From the NCBI GenBank assembly GCA_003427395.1, contig BFEA01000409.1, positions 252,086-273,501 of the forward strand: a stretch of DNA of 21,416 nt, written 5' to 3'. Below the pieces are notes generated by a model, which was given only the letters and a program-made list of their open reading frames with translations, was not told where the DNA came from and searched no databases. The DNA is from Chara braunii. Taxonomy: Eukaryota; Streptophyta; Charophyceae; Charales; Characeae. The position numbers and the translations under genes are program-made. Positions 8,701 to 16,045 of the stretch are shown one piece after another; the stretch's first letter is position 1, and each line of letters starts with the position of its first letter.

Positions 8701-9250
8701 CATACCTTCAACGACAATATCCTCAATAGTTTATTAGTTACATGGATTCAAGTACCAAAAGCGTACCCTTCATTAGTCACATTGACTCAAGTACTAAAAT
8801 CATACCCCCTATATTTGTCATACCCTTTATTTACCATACCTCTCTAGAACAAGAGCCGATACAAAAGAACCCCTCTGTTCAAGTCACAAACCAATCCCAC
8901 CTAGTAAAAAAGGGAAGCCAATTTCTTCATAACCTCTCATATTTCCTTGAAAAATTAAACAACGTTCTATCAAAAATTTCATTTGGGTAACCACACTGCC
9001 ATAGCTCACACTTCAGTGAAAAAAGAAACGGAAGAGTTGTGCCTTCATGAGTAGAGCACAATCTAGCATGGTGCAAAAAAAAAACAGATACCAACGGACT
9101 TTTGCTGACGACTGAAAAAATATTAAAATTTTGTATACTATGGAACACCAAATCCTCAGTCACACCAACCATCTGTTTCTTTATTGTAGAAAGACAGACT
9201 ATCCTGGAATCATCACCTCAAGCATCAAGAACACACCCTGGATAAGTTCA
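8700..9250 (-). pseudogene. Inner PLE, RT thumb and C-terminal relic
   Basis: Past motif C, the - strand frame reads TKENATFMIDLFINCYDENL and VLEKTYEGNVCELIQG, then many stops with readable fragments such as EEIGFPFLLGGIGL. This is where PLE RTs have their thumb and C-terminal region. No motif is fixed enough to confirm it, and the assignment rests on position and continuity with the palm. Confidence 0.4.
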
Positions 9251-9806
9251 CACATTGCCTTCATATGTCTTTTCGAGAACAAGGTTTTCATCATAACAAT
9301 TTATGAACAAGTCAATCATGAATGTCGCATTTTCCTTCGTCACACCATTTTTTTTCTTCATAACAACGAATATTGACACATTGTAAACCAGACGAAAACC
9401 CCGAAACAACATCGAGACTGGATAAGAACATAAAATCGTTGTATGAGCACAAGAGACAAGACGACGCATGCCTCGTTGACTTTTCCATTAGAATTCTCAA
9501 AGTTTGGCACAACAGCCTCCCCGACACAACGATAAACGTGTGTCCTAGTTCATACTTGAGAAAAGTCAAAATCACCGTCAAAGAAACATGACACCAACTA
9601 AACTTTGTTTTACCTTCTTGCAGCTTCGCACCTTTACCCTGCCTTCTAACTGCCACCTCTCGAATACTTTTGTCAAACCAGTAGTCCATAACCCAACACA
9701 AAGCATTTACAATTACTCGCCTCTTTGCGACTGAACACTCTGAATAGGATGGACATATAGGTCTTCACCACGATGTGTCTTTGTGCTTAGGAATACAGTA
9801 GGCATT
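9248..9806 (-). pseudogene. Inner PLE, RT fingers and palm with motif A deleted
   Basis: Reading from 9806, NAYCIPKHKDTSW-stop-RPICPSYSE matches the finger motif PKHKD...RPI, and the outer copy has LPKHKDKRKIRSISPSF. It continues through VMDYWFDKSIREVAVRRQGK, parallel to the outer VVNWLLEQSERKRRHSVVLRRRGK, to motif B, LLCQTLRILMEKSTRHASS (about 9506-9450), expected as GIPMG. In a shifted frame motif C reads GFRLVYNVSIFVV (about 9397-9360), where the expected YVDD is LVYN. Compared with the outer copy about 65 residues carrying motif A are missing. With motif A gone and the motif C aspartates changed, this RT cannot work. Confidence 0.65.
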
Positions 9807-9864
9807 CTGAATGGTTCCTCTCTTCTTTCACTTACTCACCTATTGTAGACCCAACCTAGAGTAG

Positions 9865-10224
9865 TCAATTGAACACTTGTTCAACCATTTTTTCATCATC
9901 GATGACGAGAGTAAAAGATGAATTCTCAAGAAAGAGCTTATGCAAGTTGTCTTGGTAAATTAATGGGTAACAGACAAAAGTGTCACCCATATTGTGGTCG
10001 ATAGGATAATACATTAGATCTTCCAACTTAGAAAGAAAAAGAACCAAAGCATCCTCAGTAATCATCTTCCTCTCAGCACATGAATCAAAGAAACAACCTC
10101 GAACCAATTCATTGGCCAACGAATTTTTCATCCAAAGATGGAACAACATAGAGTCATTTAACCGAAAAGCCACATGATCATTGACCCTAGGAAAGGAAGG
10201 ATTACAACTAACACAGGTATACAC
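9865..10224 (-). pseudogene. Inner PLE, pre-RT and RT N-terminal region
   Basis: This 119-codon open frame ends in a stop. It contains NDHVAFRLNDSMLFHLWMKN, then ALVLFLSKLEDLMYYPIDHN and MGDTFVCYPLIYQDNLHKLF. The pattern YYP-x-D-x-N-x-G...CP-x-x-Y is the N-terminal signature of PLE RTs; the usual lysine of DKN is histidine here. The outer element has the same pair of motifs in the same order. The frame ends about 60 bp before the finger motif resumes at 9806. The stretch between this frame and the GIY-YIG (10225-10892) is full of stops and is probably the decayed linker. Confidence 0.6.
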
Positions 10225-10892
10225 AACTTCACTATTTTTTTAATATTTGTGAAAATTATAAATAAAGTCTCCCACGTTTCGATTACAACACCACACTACT
10301 CGCATCCGCTTCACAAGCATCTTTGTTCATCCCTCGACCCAAAGAGGAGATAATAATTGAACAAACCTACCGAACTTTAGCTTTCGAAATAAAATCATCA
10401 TATACGATTTGACATACCAAACTTTTTCTCACATGCAGTCCAAACCTCGACAATATGCTTTGTAATAATAAACGTTTTAATCTAAATCGGGTTCATTTTT
10501 CACTAAAGGTTCTTACAATCGTATACGCCGCAATGACAGCTCCAAATTTCACACGTTCAACAACTGTCAACTCCGTTGATTACTAAAAAAATGAGTCAGA
10601 TGAGATTTCAACGCTAACAACCGACTCAAAAAAGGAACCACCGTATAAAAAATCAACGTGACCCCACCTCTCAACCATCTTCGTGCATGTCGTAATTCCC
10701 CTCGTCCATATACACACAAAATCACGCTACATCCGTATAGTCACTTCAAAATTTTTCATCGATCGATAAACCGTTCACCACCAACAATGTTAACGACAAC
10801 CCTATGAATATAATTAATTCGACAAAATTTCAAAATCTTCAACAAACTCCCTGAGACAATACCAACGCTTGAATGAAAAGTAATCAAAGGTT
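10225..10892 (-). pseudogene. Inner PLE, decayed linker between GIY-YIG and RT
   Basis: No long frame survives on either strand. Fragments in the - direction are interrupted every few codons. Its position corresponds to the lysine-rich linker at 6914-7400 of the outer element. Nothing else is recognised. Confidence 0.35.
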
Positions 10893-11370
10893 TCAACACT
10901 TCTTCTCAGTGGAACCCGGAGACAGTACTGCACCATTCCTCGTTGAACTTCTCATTTTGAATCTTTCTCTTGACCTGGACTGTCTTCTCCTTGAGCGCCT
11001 AGGTTTACCTCTAGTATTCAACGCTGGTGATATGAGTCTAATAAAATATTTTTCAGTTTCATACAAATCTTCATAATTACTACATCTGCATAGTGGGACA
11101 ATTACATATGTATGCATTCTACATCTACACAACCATTTGTACAACCCCTCATTACGTCGACCTCCTTCATTCGTCACAAACGTGCGATAGACATACTCCG
11201 TCCAACATGTGTGGACATCCCTCTTTGTACTACCAACGTAGATATGTCAAGATCACAGCGAAACCAAACCGTAGACAACAGGACCGCTCCATTTATCGAG
11301 ACCACGACCACAACAAGAGGGAGCTTCAAGAAAAAACTCAATTAACTTATTTCCCCATACTACCTCTCCA
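10893..11370 (-). pseudogene. Inner PLE, GIY-YIG endonuclease domain
   Basis: The - strand reads KWSGPVVYGLVSL (about 11293-11255), where VVYG is the first tyrosine motif. After two stops, HIYVGSTKRD (11246 downward) is the second. HTCWTEYV follows, where the catalytic arginine expected before W has become cysteine and the expected histidine tyrosine, both explained by C-to-T changes. YETEKYFIRLISPALNTRGK carries the metal-binding glutamate and the conserved asparagine. A basic tail RRSRRRQSRSRERFKMR follows. In the transcription order of this element the domain precedes the RT, as in the outer copy. The stops and the lost arginine make it inactive. Confidence 0.75.
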
Positions 11371-11506
11371 GTGAGAATCAACCCACAAATAGCAAAGCAA
11401 AGAAACGATATTAAAACATTATTTCTGAGAAACTCGAGAGACAAGGAGTGAAGTCTACAGCCAAAGTGAACTAATTCTCAAAGGTAAGTCGTGCTAAGGA
11501 GAGGGG

Positions 11507-12112
11507 TTAAGAAACTGCAGAATCATCACGATTCTTCCTTTCAGACGACTCATTCCCATCTTCCGATATCTCAACCGACATAATATCCTTATCTTTATTT
11601 TTTTCTCCTTTGTCGTCATCAAATGTCTTTGTTGCCCTCCCTTGGACAATTGCCTCCTTCGTTAGTTTAGGAGTAGTATAAACCGCCCCTTCCTTCTCGC
11701 AAATGCCCATAATCACCTTTTTGTTCTTTCCTCGAAGCTCCCGACGATTGGACCGAATAAAGTCATCCTTTTCAACCAATTTTGACATCGAGTTCGACGC
11801 CACATTTTCCTTGTTCTTGCGTGTAGAGGGTTCTGCCTTATTCTCAATAACATATTTATCTTTCCTACCAGCTGCTTCGTCTATCTTCGACTTTAGGTTA
11901 GTCCCCCACGCACTCGTTCTTTTTTTCATCTCCAACCTTGCTAACGATTCCTTCAGTCTTTCAATTTTTTCTTCTGACTCCTTGTGTGTGTTTATCTCGT
12001 TGATATACAAAGTTTGGAGCGCACCCAATTCCATCTGATGCCTTTCAACAATCTCTTTCAGTCGACTTCCACATGCCTCTTCGGAGTTCCCACGGGCGTC
12101 GTAAGTGCACAA
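11507..12112 (-). pseudogene. Inner PLE, ORF1 C-terminal part (coiled coil plus SAP-like helix pair)
   Basis: This is the longest frame in the window, 201 codons with no internal stop. A predicted coiled coil runs over residues 15-65 (RLKEIVERHQMELGAL, then HKESEEKIERLKESLARLEM). A basic linker follows, then near residues 135-160 VIMGICEKEGAVYTTPKLTK, whose helix-turn-helix pattern recalls SAP-type nucleic-acid-binding domains. The tail is acidic and serine-rich and ends DDSAVS. The upstream frames (12341-12490 and 12495-12903, - strand) continue the same coiled-coil protein through frameshifts, so the annotated methionine is internal. It probably acted as a gag-like RNA- or DNA-binding cofactor of the retroelement. 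The SAP comparison is by eye only. Confidence 0.5.
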
Positions 12113-12491
12113 AACCTCACTTGCGTTGTTGGAGTTGGCCCAACCGCTATACTTCCCCGTTTATTTCCGGGACGAAGTGCTTCAACCTTCCATCTTTACT
12201 CGTTGGTCTCGGCCTCCTCACATTGTCTTTGCAAAGCTATCACCACATCTTTCAGGGTTTATAGTTTTTTTTCAGCCGCCTTCTTCATCTCAATCTACCC
12301 ACACCACAACCGCAATAGTTAATCCATTTCCAACTTCGGCTTGGCCACATTAGACGAAATACTTGCATCATTCAATCATTGTTGCATACCGTCGATAGTG
12401 GTTTTCAACTTTGCCACCTCGTCATCATCATTGTTCTTCTTCTCGTCAATTGCTTTATATACCTTATTTAAACTCTCCGCCAATTCCTGCT

Positions 12492-12903
12492 TCATCGAAC
12501 TCGTCGAAAATCCTTACAATCTTTCTTCTCACGTTGACATTTATCCTCCTCTTTTTTCTTTCGCTTTTTTCCCTCTTCCTCCTCCCCTGCTGCTCTCTCG
12601 TTGGCCTCATCAACATCATGTTTCTCGCTAGTCGTAGTTACTTTTTCTTGTAATGTGTAGATTTTTTTCCCAAGCCAAACCCCGCCACCAGATTGCACAG
12701 CATAATTCGGAGCAACTGTGTCAGCATTCGAGTTATTACTAGGAAGTAGAGTAAGAAGAGGGACAGGAACAATTACCATATGATTATTAGAACTTTGACC
12801 ATTCAGCTGACGAATTGGATACGGACAAAAATGAGAGATATATCTTTCTTGACTACAATTACTAACAAGTCCTAACATCTTCATTCTGATTGTTGCTAGC
12901 CAT
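12492..12903 (-). pseudogene. Inner PLE, ORF1 N-terminal part with CCHC-like zinc knuckle
   Basis: The likely start codon is 12903-12901, giving MASNNQNEDVRTC, then a frameshift with stops into NCSQERYISHFCPYPIRQ. Joining these by eye suggests a C-x2-C-x4-H-x4-C zinc knuckle in which the histidine is now tyrosine. A linker follows (QSSNNHMVIVPVP), then SGGGVWLGKKIYTLQEKV and a strongly charged coiled coil (AAGEEEEGKKRKKKEEDKC). Gag-type zinc knuckles bind RNA. The start codon sits only about 5 bp inside the end of the direct repeat, so the repeat would be its 5' UTR. The segment 12113-12491 continues the coiled coil in broken frames. Confidence 0.5.
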
Positions 12904-12907
12904 AAAT

Positions 12908-13192
12908 CTTGCGAGCAAAGTTGCAACCAGTGATGAACAATCGAGAACTTCAACGAACCAGGATCGTGAACAGGAAGAGAAGATAAGGTGAAGAGTGAAG
13001 AGGTAATACAACGAGAAAGGTCTATAGAGACAAAGTACAATCAATGGGTCAATTGAGGGGGATGGAGAGATAGCCAAACCAGTAGAGAGAAAAAAAAAAA
13101 AAACATATCCCGAACACAACTTGTATACTAAAATAGTCTTAAAACACAAACATTTAAAATAGTCTTAAAGCACAAAGATGGCGAAAGGACAC
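12908..13192 (-). repeat. Direct repeat, candidate pseudo-LTR at the inner element's 5' side
   Basis: Partner of 7983-8214. It is longer because of an internal tandem duplication of about 27 bp (TAAAATAGTCTTAAA at about 13132 and 13156) and an A-rich run at 13090-13103. The outer boundary near 13192 aligns with the base after the predicted hammerhead cleavage point in the other copy (GTGTC here, GGGTC there). Beyond 13193 the outer PLE RT frame resumes. Confidence 0.6.
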
Positions 13193-13645
13193 AGGGGTAA
13201 CACCAACACGTTGCCAAAACACAAGGACAAAAGAAAAATTCGTTCAATTTCCCCATCCTTCACAGAGTCGGCAAAGCAAGTGAACTAGAGGGTGGCCAAA
13301 TCCCTGAATCACCTGTTTTTCTCATTGTCAAAGAACATCCACTTCAATCTGAGATCTACGAACCAACTGAAGAACAAAATGGAAGAAGTCAATAGATGGG
13401 CATACATGAAAAAGGGGGGTGAAGTTACTGGAGTTGCCTACTATATAAAAAAAATGTTCTATAAGCTTCCTCACAACTCTGTGAAGAAGGTTGTCAACTG
13501 GCTACTTGAGCAATCTGAAAGAAAGAGAAGGCACTCGGTGGTGCTAAGAAGGAGAGGAAAGGGGGTCATATTTGGGAGAAAAGACGGTGAAGACGAGTGG
13601 GTGAAAGTGGAATTATCACTGATAAAAACAAATGGTGGAGTTTGA
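13193..13645 (+). pseudogene. Outer PLE, RT fingers and motif A region
   Basis: The frame reads NTLPKHKDKRKIRSISPSF, the PLE finger motif where R-x-I stands for RPI, then after one stop RVAKSLNHLFFSLSKNIHFN. It continues VNRWAYMKKGGEVTGVAYYI and KKMFYKLPHNSVKKVVNWLL. The catalytic aspartate of motif A is expected just before IKxMF, and that position is tyrosine here, so the enzyme is inactive. VVLRRRGKGVIFGRKDGEDE and WVKVELSLIK follow and parallel the inner copy. A frameshift near 13632 moves the reading into the next frame. Confidence 0.72.
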
Positions 13646-13855
13646 TCTAGAGAACACCTACTTGTGGGTGGCGGAGAGGCTACTGAGACAGAAGGAAGGG
13701 ATTCCAGTAGGAACGTCGCGTAGTCTGCCGATAGCTTGTATTCTGTGTGTATTTTTTTAAAGCAAATTTCTGTCAAAATTGGGGAAGGATGCGCAGTTGG
13801 TCAAAGGAATTAGATTAGCAAATGATGAATCTATGTTTGTAAGGAAGGGGTGGAA
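13632..13855 (+). pseudogene. Outer PLE, RT motifs B and C
   Basis: In the shifted frame MVEFDLENTYLWVAERLLRQ leads into motif B, KEGIPVGTSRSLPIACILCV, close to the GIPMG-x-x-LSP-x-LA pattern of PLE RTs. After one stop it reads SKFLSKLGKDAQLVKG and then motif C, IRLANDESMFVRKG, where the expected YADD or FADD is LAND, so the first catalytic aspartate is asparagine. An A-rich run at 13861-13878 follows, and the reading is lost until 13934. Confidence 0.72.
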
Positions 13856-13933
13856 AAAAACGAAAAAAAAAAAAAAAACAGAAGAAATTAAAAAACGTTT
13901 TGAAACCAGCTATAACAAAATTTGTCATTGAAA

Positions 13934-14317
13934 ATAACGGATGACAAGAGTGGTGAATGAGGTTTCATTGGCTATCATGTCAAGATTGAAAGAGGAGGAA
14001 GAGTGGGTTGCTGGTACAAAACAAAAAACTTTGATGAGATTTTGGAAGGGGGGACGGAGTTGAAGTATAAAAGTTTTCAGGATTTTTATTTCTTTTCATG
14101 TTTGAGACAGAAGCGAATGCTGATAAATAAAATGTTCAACAAGATAAGGTAGTGTACATCAATGAGCTACCGGGTAGGGGAATGTCTGCTCACGCTGAAA
14201 CACGAATTGAAACTGAAGGCTTACCAGGTAGGGTTGTTCAAAAAAACACTCCAAGGATTTTGCTTGAGACTTACCCATGACTGGTTGAAAATTACGAACA
14301 GGGTGTTAAAGTTATGA
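13934..14317 (+). pseudogene. Outer PLE, RT thumb and C-terminal region
   Basis: One frame stays readable for 127 codons with two internal stops. It reads ITDDKSGE-stop-GFIGYHVKIERGGRVGCWYK, TKNFDEILEGGTELKYKSFQ, LRQKRMLINKMFNKIR-stop, then HELKLKAYQVGLFKKTLQGF and DWLKITNRVLKL-stop. A short hydrophobic GFxGxxV strand followed by WYKTKN and a basic RQKR helix fits the PLE RT segment after motif C. The terminal part is duplicated at 4935-5095. It lies directly downstream of motif C and upstream of the 3' region with the ribozyme-like folds. Confidence 0.6.
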
Positions 14318-14757
14318 GCAACGCTGCGACTGTGTATGTTGCAGAAGTGAACCGTATCTGGTTAGACCTAGGATCTGATGTCGTTTGGATTCTGCCTGAT
14401 GCAGTTAGTGTAGCTTAGTATAGTGATCTAAGTTATTTTTTGTCATTTTTCACCAGTTGGCCCTTCGCCACGAGTTTATCTTCGTTTTCGTTTGTTTTTT
14501 AAATCTTTGTAGCTTTGTCAAAGAGTAGGGAATGTTATCGAGTTTTGATTTCGCTTTTGTTTCCTAGTCCTTGCTTTTGTTTTGTCGTTCGAATAGTCGT
14601 TCGCTTATGATCGTCGGTAGTTATCGTAAGGGTTTGAACCTTTGTCAAGATGCATGAGAATTATTGATGGAACTGTCGAGTTCAAAAAAGGCGGGGCTAT
14701 TACAATACCTCAGTGAACTCGTCGTCTAATCAAAGGGAACAGAAGAAAGTGAGCTCG
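14318..14757 (+). other. Outer PLE 3' region, no coding sequence seen
   Basis: After the RT stop the sequence turns T-rich with CGTTCG and TTTTGTT runs and holds no long frame. Its position suggests a 3' UTR leading to the tandem unit with hammerhead-like folds. Confidence 0.4.
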
Positions 14758-14760
14758 AGT

Positions 14761-15028
14761 GAGTCTAGAGTCGTAGGGAGGATAAAAAGGAAGGACTGTT
14801 ATTAATATGAAATAGGTTAATAAGATAAACCTCGTTCTCAATTCAAAGTTCCCCCTGAGGATAGACGGATCTGGCTAAAGTCGAAACGTAGCGTGAGTCT
14901 AGAGTCATAGGGATGATAAAAAGGAATGACTTTTATTAATATGAAATATGTTAATAAGATAAACCTCTTTCTCAATTCAAACCTCCCCCTAAGGATAAAT
15001 GGATTTGGCTCCAGTCGAAACACGGCGT
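14761..15028 (+). repeat. 134-bp tandem dimer containing hammerhead-like folds
   Basis: Copies 14761-14894 and 14895-15028 share GAGTCTAGAGTC at the start, GGATRATAAAAAGGAA, TTAATATGAAATA, TAAGATAAACCTC and TCTCAATTCAAA, and end in CGT. They are roughly 85-90% similar by eye. Each ends at the hammerhead-like motif, so the unit boundary lies within a few bases of the predicted self-cleavage site. Confidence 0.75.
14849..14894 (+). ncRNA. Hammerhead-ribozyme-like motif, outer PLE copy 1
   Basis: An intact core CUGAGGA lies at 14855-14861 and GAA at 14883-14885. Stem II pairs GAC (14864-14866) with GTC (14881-14883 region), with two extra bases before it and an AUCUGGC-type loop. Stem III ACG/CGT (14886-14888 with 14892-14894) has a TAG loop. 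The 5' strand of stem I (TCCCC) is present, but the bases after CGT are GAGTCT, the start of the next tandem unit, so stem I cannot close locally. The catalytic core here is better preserved than in copy 2. Confidence 0.45.
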
Positions 15029-15035
15029 TGGGGAG
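14983..15035 (+). ncRNA. Hammerhead-ribozyme-like motif, outer PLE copy 2 (all three stems)
   Basis: Stem I CTCCCC (14983-14988) pairs perfectly with GGGGAG (15030-15035). The first core strand is CUAAGGA (14989-14995), carrying an A where the essential G of CUGANGA is expected. Stem II TGGA/TCCA (15000-15003 with 15010-15013) has a TTTGGC loop. GAA follows at 15017-15019. Stem III ACA/CGT (15020-15022 with 15026-15028) has one A-C mismatch, and T at 15029 is the cleavage nucleotide. The architecture is complete but the core mutation should abolish activity. TGGC in the stem II loop also recurs in copy 1 and the inner motif. Confidence 0.5.
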
Positions 15036-15530
15036 TGTCAAATGCAGACCCTCAAGATGTTGTGCATAGCGTTTTGACTGTATTTCACGATGTATTCTTT
15101 TTCAAAGTACCAAGTTTTGTTTTGAGTGACGAATGAGTTATCTATCGATAACACTTTTGTATTGATGAGATTCAAATGTTGAGTTCACCTTTTATGAACC
15201 GACTCGCTGCAACCCACGTCATCGAGCATATATTACCTTACTAAGGCAAAAGTACGTCGGTTTATTTTTCTGCATGACATAATTTTTTTTTCGGATTTTT
15301 TTTTTTTTTAAACCCTTCTCTGACCCTTGCAAGATCGGTCCGGCCTGGTCAAACAAGGTGACACAGACCGCCTTGATGGTAGCGAAGTTGATTACTAAAT
15401 ATATCAATTATCTTATAAATATGTTCCACTTTATTTTCAATGATGTAAGTTTAATTTTCTTCATTACTTTATTTATCGTTGTTACAAAATTTTCTAACCA
15501 ATAATCTCCTAAATATTGTGTTTATCTCTA
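15036..15530. other. AT-rich intergenic sequence, no gene seen
   Basis: After the last hammerhead-like fold the sequence (GTGTCAAATGCAGACCC and onward) has no recognisable frame. A GC-richer patch at 15310-15380 between T runs faintly resembles the GC block of family B elements. Confidence 0.4.
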
Positions 15531-15934
15531 AGGTAAAAGGACACAATATGATATTTACATATTTCGAATATCGTGTTTTATGCTCTGTCATTAATAACGT
15601 GTTAAATTCGCTACTTCATATAATCCAACACCGTAATATGATATATATTTCGATGTCATCTCGACTACCGGTTAAGTTATCAATGACACCTTGTCTTACA
15701 GGGCAGTCTGATTGTGTAAGGATAAGTGAATAAGGTAGGAAGACACAATATGATATTTTCATATTTGAAATATTGTGTTTCATGATATATCTTCAATAAC
15801 GTGTTAGATCTGTTATTCAATATTATCCAACATTGTAATGTGATATATATTTCGATGATATCTCGACTATCAGTTAGGCTATCTGGGACCACTTGTTTGA
15901 TGGGGCAGCCTGACCCTGTAAGAATGAGTAGAAA
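15531..15934. repeat. 202-bp tandem dimer
   Basis: Copies 15531-15732 and 15733-15934 share GACACAATATGATATT, ATAACGTGTTA, ATCCAACA, TGATATATATTTCGATG and ATCTCGACTA. A more diverged related stretch lies at about 16485-16540 (CTACTTAATATCAAACACTG, then TGTTTTGATACC). It could be a small satellite, or a transposon interior. No protein is encoded. Confidence 0.75.
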
Positions 15935-15948
15935 AAAATACAAAAAAA

Positions 15949-16014
15949 CTAGGTTACCAGCCGGGCCGCCCGGTTCCCGGGTGGCCAGCTCGGTACAAGA
16001 ACCTGGAAAGGTCC

Positions 16015-16045
<31 letters not shown>

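Larger units (their letters stand above)
7983..13192 (-). mobile_element. Inner Penelope-like retroelement (permuted, decayed) inserted in the outer one
   Basis: The - strand, read from 13192 downward, holds a pseudo-LTR-like repeat, ORF1 with a CCHC-like knuckle and coiled coils (12903-11507), GIY-YIG (about 11370-10893), a pre-RT region (10224-9865), RT fingers and palm (about 9806-9248), a thumb relic (to about 8700), a 3' region with a hammerhead-like fold (8255-8210), and the second repeat copy (8214-7983). It separates the two halves of the + strand PLE, so it inserted later. Its proteins differ clearly from the outer copy, so it belongs to another subfamily. It carries many stops and is inactive. 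Confidence 0.68.
5697..15035 (+). mobile_element. Outer Penelope-like retroelement (permuted, decayed, interrupted)
   Basis: The + strand reads in order: a charged ORF1-type tail (5697-5861), a GIY-YIG nuclease (6234-6851), a pre-RT linker (6914-7632), the RT N-terminal part (7640-7996), a large insertion (7983-13192), RT fingers to motif C (13193-13855), RT thumb (13934-14317) and a 3' region with hammerhead-like folds (to 15035). GIY-YIG plus this type of RT is diagnostic for PLEs, and GIY-YIG upstream of RT is the permuted arrangement. Stops, frameshifts and altered catalytic residues show it is dead. The 5' limit is not defined. Confidence 0.7.

Noticed and set aside
11703-12631. Several + strand open frames of 60-112 codons
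   Set aside because: They lie antisense to the charged coiled-coil ORF1 of the inner PLE and are Phe/Ser/Leu-rich shadows of it.
7983-13192. LTR retrotransposon explanation for the ~200-bp direct repeats
   Set aside because: There are no TG...CA ends, protease, integrase or RNase H motifs. The interior encodes GIY-YIG and a PLE-type RT.
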